Assembly: GCA_045541875.1 (NCBI GenBank)
Contig: JAZQJX010000017.1
Coordinates: forward strand, 1 to 36,656
Origin: RGIG1828 sp045541875
Lineage (GTDB): Bacteria > Bacillota > Clostridia > UMGS1810
Reading direction: 5' to 3'
DNA length: 36,656 bases
Each line of letters begins with the position of its first letter. The stretch's first letter is position 1. A program made the translations under genes and the position numbers. The notes beneath the pieces were generated by a model. That model was given only the letters and a program-made list of their open reading frames with translations. It was not told the origin of the DNA and searched no databases. Positions 32,182 through 36,656 of the stretch are shown here, one piece after another.

Positions 32182-32595
32182 TTGCCAACCTTTAACCAGT
32201 TAGTAAGAAAAGGCAGAGAGACTTCCGTCAAGAAGTCAACAGCACCTGCACTTCAGGTAGGCTTTAACTCTCTCAAGAAAAAAGCAACCGATACAAGTGC
32301 TCCTCAGAAGAGAGGTGTTTGTACAACTGTTAAAACAATGACACCTAAAAAACCTAACTCAGCGCTTCGTAAGATGGCCAGAGTAAGACTCACAAACGGT
32401 GTCGAAGTTTCTGCTTACATTCCCGGTATCGGTCACACACTTCAGGAACACAGTGTTGTTCTTATAAGAGGAGGAAGAGTAAAAGACCTCCCTGGTGTTA
32501 GATATCACATTATCCGTGGTGCTCTCGATGCATCGGGTGTTGCTAACAGAAATCAGTCCAGATCAAAATACGGTGCTAAAAAGGCTAAGAAGTAA
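32182..32595 (+). CDS. rpsL: 30S ribosomal protein S12
   Basis: S12 sits at the decoding centre of the small subunit. The 137 residues match the family closely (MPTFNQLVRKGRE start, TPKKPNSALRK, VKDLPGVRYH). The lysines equal to E. coli K43 and K88 are present (K57 and K101), the usual streptomycin-sensitive state. Residues 31-48 contain the short insertion seen in long-form Gram-positive S12. The start is TTG, with AGGAGGTG (32167-32174) before it. Codon use is biased as in highly expressed genes. A 177-base gap, longer than usual, separates it from rpsG. Confidence 0.97.
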   Translation: MPTFNQLVRKGRETSVKKSTAPALQVGFNSLKKKATDTSAPQKRGVCTTVKTMTPKKPNSALRKMARVRLTNGVEVSAYIPGIGHTLQEHSVVLIRGGRVKDLPGVRYHIIRGALDASGVANRNQSRSKYGAKKAKK

Positions 32596-32772
32596 TTGAA
32601 TCTGAACGAATCAAACCGTAAGTAACTCCGGTTGCACGGGTGCTTACAAAAAAGGTAAGTCAAGTGCGGCAATATGGAATTTATATATATTAATTTTGTA
32701 TTGAGCACTGACAAGTTTTTTAGTAAACTTGAGTACCTATGAAATCATTTTATTATGAAGGAGGGAAGTAAA
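32596..32772 (+). promoter_or_regulatory. Structured rpsL-rpsG spacer
   Basis: Several hairpins can form: AACCG/CGGTT and CTTAC/GTAAG near the left end and CAAGTTT/AAACTTG (32712-32718 with 32725-32731), which can be extended by ACT/AGT with a bulge. No promoter is evident. In E. coli, S7 represses its own operon by binding the S12-S7 spacer; whether this spacer acts likewise is unknown. Confidence 0.4.
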
Positions 32773-33243
32773 GTGCCACGTAAAGGTTTTATAGCTAAAA
32801 GAGAAGTGTTACCCGATCCTATGTACAACAACATTGTTGTTACAAAACTTATCAACAACATTATGCTTGACGGTAAGAAGGGTGTAGCTCAGAGCATTGT
32901 ATACGGAGCATTTGAAATTATTGCCGAAAAAACAGGAAAGGATGCTGTTGAAGTATTCACACAGGCTATGGAAAACATCATGCCTGTTCTTGAAGTTAAG
33001 GCAAGAAGAGTCGGCGGTGCCACATACCAGGTGCCCATCGAGGTTCGCCCCGAAAGAAGACAGACTCTCGGTCTCAGATGGCTCACACTTTATGCTCGTC
33101 AGAGAAATGAAAGAACCATGCGTGAAAGACTTGCAGGAGAAATCCTCGATGCAGTCAACAACATGGGTAGTGCCGTTAAGAAAAAAGACGACACACACAA
33201 AATGGCAGAAGCCAACAGAGCATTCTCACACTACCGTTGGTAA
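32773..33243 (+). CDS. rpsG: 30S ribosomal protein S7
   Basis: S7 starts assembly of the 30S head by binding 16S rRNA. The GTG start at 32773 has AAGGAGG (32758-32764) eight bases before it; the ATG at 32755 would lie inside that site. The resulting 156 residues equal the normal Gram-positive length. Characteristic segments are VPRKGFIAKREVLPDP, VKARRVGGATYQVPIEV and EANRAFSHYRW at the end. It is followed by fusA after 68 bases. Confidence 0.97.
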   Translation: MPRKGFIAKREVLPDPMYNNIVVTKLINNIMLDGKKGVAQSIVYGAFEIIAEKTGKDAVEVFTQAMENIMPVLEVKARRVGGATYQVPIEVRPERRQTLGLRWLTLYARQRNERTMRERLAGEILDAVNNMGSAVKKKDDTHKMAEANRAFSHYRW

Positions 33244-33249
33244 TCAATT

Positions 33250-33273
33250 CACAAAAACAGTTGTGTTTTTGTG
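33250..33273 (+). other. Hairpin between rpsG and fusA
   Basis: CACAAAAACA (33250-33259) pairs perfectly with TGTTTTTGTG (33264-33273) around GTTG. It lacks a following T-run, so it is more likely an mRNA stability or processing element than a terminator. Confidence 0.45.
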
Positions 33274-33311
33274 CATAAGTTTTGATAAGAAGGAAAGGAG
33301 GACAATAAAAA

Positions 33312-35420
33312 ATGGCTAGACAATATTCTTTGCAGAATACAAGAAATATCGGTATCATGGCTCACATTGATGCCGGTAAAACAACAACAACCGAAAGAAT
33401 TCTCTACTATACAGGTCGTATTCACAAAATGGGTGAAACACACGACGGTGCAGGTACCATGGACTGGATGGCTCAGGAGCAGGAGCGTGGTATAACAATC
33501 ACATCCGCTGCTACCACATGTTTCTGGGAGCCCGCTGTTGGCCCCTATAAAGGTATTGCACACAGAATCAACATCATTGTCACACCGGGACACGTTGACT
33601 TCACAGTTGAAGTTCAGCGTTCACTGAGAGTACTCGACGGTTCAGTTACCGTTATGTGTGCTAAGGGTGGTGTTGAGCCTCAGTCTGAAACCGTATGGAG
33701 ACAGGCTGATGACTATAAGGTTCCCAGAATGATCTATGTTAACAAAATGGATATCATGGGTGCCGATTTCTACAATGTAGAAAACATGGTTCACGAACGT
33801 CTTCATGCAAACGGCGTTCCGATTCAGCTTCCTATAGGTGCTGAAGATACTTTCAGAGGTATCGTTGACCTTATGACAATGAAAGCTGAAATATACTATG
33901 ATGAAATGGGTAAGGAATACGGTGAGGAAGAAATTCCCGCAGATATGCTTGATAAAGCAGAAGAATACAGAGCAAAAATGGTAGAAGCAATTGCTGAAAC
34001 TGATGAAGAACTCATGGAAAAATTCCTCATGGATGAAGAAATTTCCGTTGAAGAACTCAAAAAAGCACTCAGAAAAGCTACCATCAACAACGAAATCGTT
34101 CCCATGCTCTGTGGTACATCCTACAGAAACAAGGGTGTTCAGCTTCTTCTTGACGCTATCATTGAGTATATGCCCGCACCTACAGATGTTGCTAACATCA
34201 AAGGTGTTGTTCCCGGTACAGAAGTTGAAGAAGAAAGACCTTCTTCCGATGATGAGCCTTTTGCAGCTCTTGCATTTAAGATTGCAACAGACCCGTTTGT
34301 TGGAAAACTCTGCTTCTTCAGAGTATACTCCGGAACAGTTGATGCAGGTTCATATGTTCTCAATGCTTGCAAAAACAACAAAGAAAGAATGGGAAGAATC
34401 CTTCAGATGCACGCTAACTCCAGAGAAGATATCGACAAGGTATATTCCGGTGATATCGCAGCTGCAGTAGGTCTTAAAAATACTACTACAGGTGATACTC
34501 TCTGTGATGAAAAGCACCCCATCATCCTTGAATCTATGGAATTCCCCGAACCTGTTATCAGGGTTGCTATTGAACCCAAAACAAAAGCAGGTCAGGAAAA
34601 AATGGGTATTGCTCTTGCAAAACTTGCTGAAGAAGATCCCACATTCAAAACATACACTGATGAAGAAACCGGTCAGACAATCATTGCCGGAATGGGTGAA
34701 CTTCACCTTGAAATTATCGTAGACAGACTCCTTCGTGAATTCAAAGTTGAAGCAAACGTAGGTAAACCTCAGGTATCCTACAGAGAAGCATTCAGAAGAG
34801 GCGTTGATCAGGAATGCAAATATGCTCGTCAGTCCGGTGGTAAAGGTCAGTACGGTCATGTTAAAATCAAGGTTGAACCCCTCGAAGAAGGCGGCGGTTA
34901 TGAATTTGTCAACAACATTGTCGGAGGTGCTATTCCCAAAGAATACATCCCAGCAGTTGATGCAGGTATCCAGGGCGCTATGCAAAACGGTGTACTTGCA
35001 GGCTACAACGTTGTTGATGTAAAAGTAACACTTTATGATGGTTCATATCACGAAGTTGACTCATCTGAAATGGCATTTAAGATTGCCGGTTCAATGGCAT
35101 TCAAAGAAGCTATGAAAAAGTCAGATCCTGTTATCAAAGAACCTATCATGCTTGTTAACGTTATCGTTCCTGATGACTATCTTGGTTTCGTAATCGGAGA
35201 CCTCAGTTCAAGACGTGGTCTTGTTAAGAGCCAGGAAGTAAGATCAGGCGGTGTAACTCAGGTTACAGCTGACGTTCCCCTTTCTGAAATGTTCGGTTAT
35301 GCTACAGACCTCAGATCCGGTACACAGGGTCGTGGTCAGTATACAATGGAACCTTCACACTACTCAGAAGTTCCTAAGAACATTCAGGAAACTAGCATCA
35401 GTTCCAAAAATAAAGATTAA
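33312..35420 (+). CDS. fusA: Elongation factor G
   Basis: EF-G is the GTPase that moves tRNA and mRNA through the ribosome. The 702 residues contain the G1 loop AHIDAGKT (17-24), the RGITITSA switch, DTPG-equivalent TPGHVDF, NKMD for guanine recognition, and domains II-V ending with the SEVPKNIQE-type tail. AAAGGAGG precedes the start. The sequence is closest in pattern to the housekeeping EF-G next to tuf, not to the ribosome-protection relatives such as TetM. Confidence 0.97.
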   Translation: MARQYSLQNTRNIGIMAHIDAGKTTTTERILYYTGRIHKMGETHDGAGTMDWMAQEQERGITITSAATTCFWEPAVGPYKGIAHRINIIVTPGHVDFTVEVQRSLRVLDGSVTVMCAKGGVEPQSETVWRQADDYKVPRMIYVNKMDIMGADFYNVENMVHERLHANGVPIQLPIGAEDTFRGIVDLMTMKAEIYYDEMGKEYGEEEIPADMLDKAEEYRAKMVEAIAETDEELMEKFLMDEEISVEELKKALRKATINNEIVPMLCGTSYRNKGVQLLLDAIIEYMPAPTDVANIKGVVPGTEVEEERPSSDDEPFAALAFKIATDPFVGKLCFFRVYSGTVDAGSYVLNACKNNKERMGRILQMHANSREDIDKVYSGDIAAAVGLKNTTTGDTLCDEKHPIILESMEFPEPVIRVAIEPKTKAGQEKMGIALAKLAEEDPTFKTYTDEETGQTIIAGMGELHLEIIVDRLLREFKVEANVGKPQVSYREAFRRGVDQECKYARQSGGKGQYGHVKIKVEPLEEGGGYEFVNNIVGGAIPKEYIPAVDAGIQGAMQNGVLAGYNVVDVKVTLYDGSYHEVDSSEMAFKIAGSMAFKEAMKKSDPVIKEPIMLVNVIVPDDYLGFVIGDLSSRRGLVKSQEVRSGGVTQVTADVPLSEMFGYATDLRSGTQGRGQYTMEPSHYSEVPKNIQETSISSKNKD

Positions 35421-35434
35421 TTTTTAAAAAACTA

Positions 35435-35463
35435 TTGATTTTTTTCGTAATTAATAGTAAAAT
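35435..35463 (+). promoter_or_regulatory. Possible internal promoter for tuf
   Basis: TTGATT at 35435-35440, a 17-base spacer and TAAAAT at 35458-35463. A weak inverted repeat ACTATT/AATAGT (35431-35436 and 35453-35458) surrounds the -35 box. The fusA stop is just upstream. Confidence 0.55.
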
Positions 35464-35505
35464 ATAAACAATTATAATAAATATAATTTTAAGGAGGAAA
35501 TACTA

Positions 35506-36656
35506 ATGGCTAAGGCTAAATTTGAAAGAACCAAACCGCACGTTAATATTGGTACTATCGGTCACGTTGACCATGGTAAAACAACATTAACTGCTGCTAT
35601 CACAAAAGTACTCTCACTCGGAGGCGGCGCTGAATTCACAGATTACGCTAACATCGATAAAGCTCCCGAAGAAAGAGAAAGAGGTATCACAATCTCTACA
35701 GCTCACGTTGAATACGAAACAGCTACAAGACACTACGCTCACGTTGACTGCCCGGGACACGCTGACTATGTTAAAAACATGATCACCGGTGCTGCTCAGA
35801 TGGACGGCGCTATCCTCGTTGTTTCTTCTGCAGACGGCCCAATGCCCCAGACAAGAGAACACATCCTTCTTGCAAGACAGGTTGGCGTTCCCTACATCGT
35901 AGTATTCATGAACAAAGTTGACCAGGTTGACGATCCCGAACTTCTCGAGCTCGTTGAAATGGAAATCAGAGACCTTCTCTCTGAATATGACTTCCCCGGT
36001 GACGATACTCCTATCGTTAAAGGTTCAGGTCTTGCAGTTCTCGAAAGCTCATCCACAGATCCTGATGCTCCTGAATATGCTTGCATCAAAGAACTCATGG
36101 ACGCTGTAGATTCCTACATTCCTTCTCCCGAAAGAGATTCCGACAAACCTTTCCTCATGCCTGTAGAAGATGTATTCTCCATCACAGGCCGTGGTACAGT
36201 TGCTACCGGTAGAGTTGAAAGAGGTGTTGCTCACGTTGGTGACGAAGTTGAAATCGTTGGTCTTACTGACGAAAGCAGAAAAGTTGTTATCACAGGTCTC
36301 GAAATGTTCAGAAAACAGCTCGATGACGCTCAGGCTGGTGACAACGTTGGTGCTCTTCTCAGAGGTGTTCAGAGAAATGAAATCGAAAGAGGACAGGTTC
36401 TCGCAAAACCCGGCACAATCAACCCCCACACATCTTTCAAAGGTGAAGTTTACGTTCTTACCAAAGATGAAGGTGGTCGTCACACTCCTTTCTTCAACAA
36501 CTACAGACCTCAGTTCTTCTTCAGAACAACTGACGTTACCGGCGTAATCAAACTCCCCGATGGTGTTGAAATGTGTATGCCTGGCGATAACGTAACAATG
36601 GAAGTTGAGCTCATCACTCCTATCGCTATCGAAGAAGGCCTCAGATTCGCTATCCG
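35506..36656 (+). CDS. tuf: Elongation factor Tu, cut by the window end
   Basis: EF-Tu brings aminoacyl-tRNA to the ribosome as a GTP complex. The frame opens at the ATG at 35506 after AAGGAGG and has no stop before the window ends, so about 383 of roughly 400 residues are seen. Motifs are GHVDHGKTT (G1), RGITISTAHVEYE (switch), DCPGHADYV (G3) and NKVD (G4), then domains II and III (SITGRGTVATGRVERG, GGRHTPFF, RPQFFFRTTDVTG). The last complete codons read GLRFAI, so only about 15 residues are missing. It is the only EF-Tu gene in the window. Confidence 0.97.
   Translation, partial: MAKAKFERTKPHVNIGTIGHVDHGKTTLTAAITKVLSLGGGAEFTDYANIDKAPEERERGITISTAHVEYETATRHYAHVDCPGHADYVKNMITGAAQMDGAILVVSSADGPMPQTREHILLARQVGVPYIVVFMNKVDQVDDPELLELVEMEIRDLLSEYDFPGDDTPIVKGSGLAVLESSSTDPDAPEYACIKELMDAVDSYIPSPERDSDKPFLMPVEDVFSITGRGTVATGRVERGVAHVGDEVEIVGLTDESRKVVITGLEMFRKQLDDAQAGDNVGALLRGVQRNEIERGQVLAKPGTINPHTSFKGEVYVLTKDEGGRHTPFFNNYRPQFFFRTTDVTGVIKLPDGVEMCMPGDNVTMEVELITPIAIEEGLRFAI

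Noticed and set aside
33312..35420. EF-G considered as a TetM-like ribosome-protection protein
   Set aside because: Its length, motifs and place between rpsG and tuf are those of housekeeping EF-G.

Overview
The window looks like chromosomal DNA from a low-GC, probably spore-forming member of the Clostridia (Oscillospirales or a neighbouring order; family not resolvable by reading). The reasons are a sporulation-associated GerW/YtfJ protein, strong AGGAGG Shine-Dalgarno sites, several TTG/GTG starts, sigma-A type promoters with 17-bp spacers, many DacF-type carboxypeptidases and the clostridial order scpA-scpB-DUF2953-gerW-dacF. There are no insertion sequences with transposases, no CRISPR array, no phage genes and no tRNA or rRNA that I can see.

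Layout. 1-890 is gene-free and packed with palindromes and MITE-like repeats. 891-8250 is a mostly co-oriented run: mgtC-like gene, a domain-permuted SseB-like protein with 31 E-V/A-E-P repeats, a lipoprotein, lysA, a site-2 protease, scpA, scpB, a DUF2953 membrane protein and gerW. A hairpin at 8252-8297 ends it and also buries the ribosome binding site of the next gene, a dacF-type DD-carboxypeptidase (8299-9429). 9501-17045 is folC, rsuA-type pseudouridine synthase, a TIM-barrel isomerase, tex, and a large 833-residue protein made of two carboxypeptidase-like domains with decayed active-site motifs plus stalk domains. 17401-18513 is an orphan MsmK/UgpC-type sugar ABC ATPase. 18629-20824 is mltG plus a split chromate transporter pair. 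20981-24142 is a zinc-ribbon/transmembrane/RCC1-propeller protein, alr and a DUF1653 gene. 24286-25639 is a minus-strand pair, yesL-like and rnhA. 25841-30009 encodes a divergent type II topoisomerase pair. 30229-31913 is an SGNH esterase overlapping a DMT exporter. 32182 to the end is the str operon rpsL-rpsG-fusA-tuf, with tuf cut by the window edge.

How it fits together. Most genes are housekeeping: cell-wall metabolism (lysA, dacF, alr, mltG, the tandem carboxypeptidase-like protein), chromosome maintenance (ScpAB, the second topoisomerase), translation (str operon, RsuA-type enzyme), and folate. The str operon has a perfect consensus promoter and is not preceded by rpoBC here. The most unusual items are the permuted SseB protein, the 833-residue tandem carboxypeptidase pseudoenzyme candidate, the zinc-ribbon/RCC1 membrane protein, the divergent topoisomerase with Gly at the quinolone Ser83 position, the dacF leader hairpin and the repeat cluster at the left end. 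I did not find a clear multi-gene system that is evidently new.
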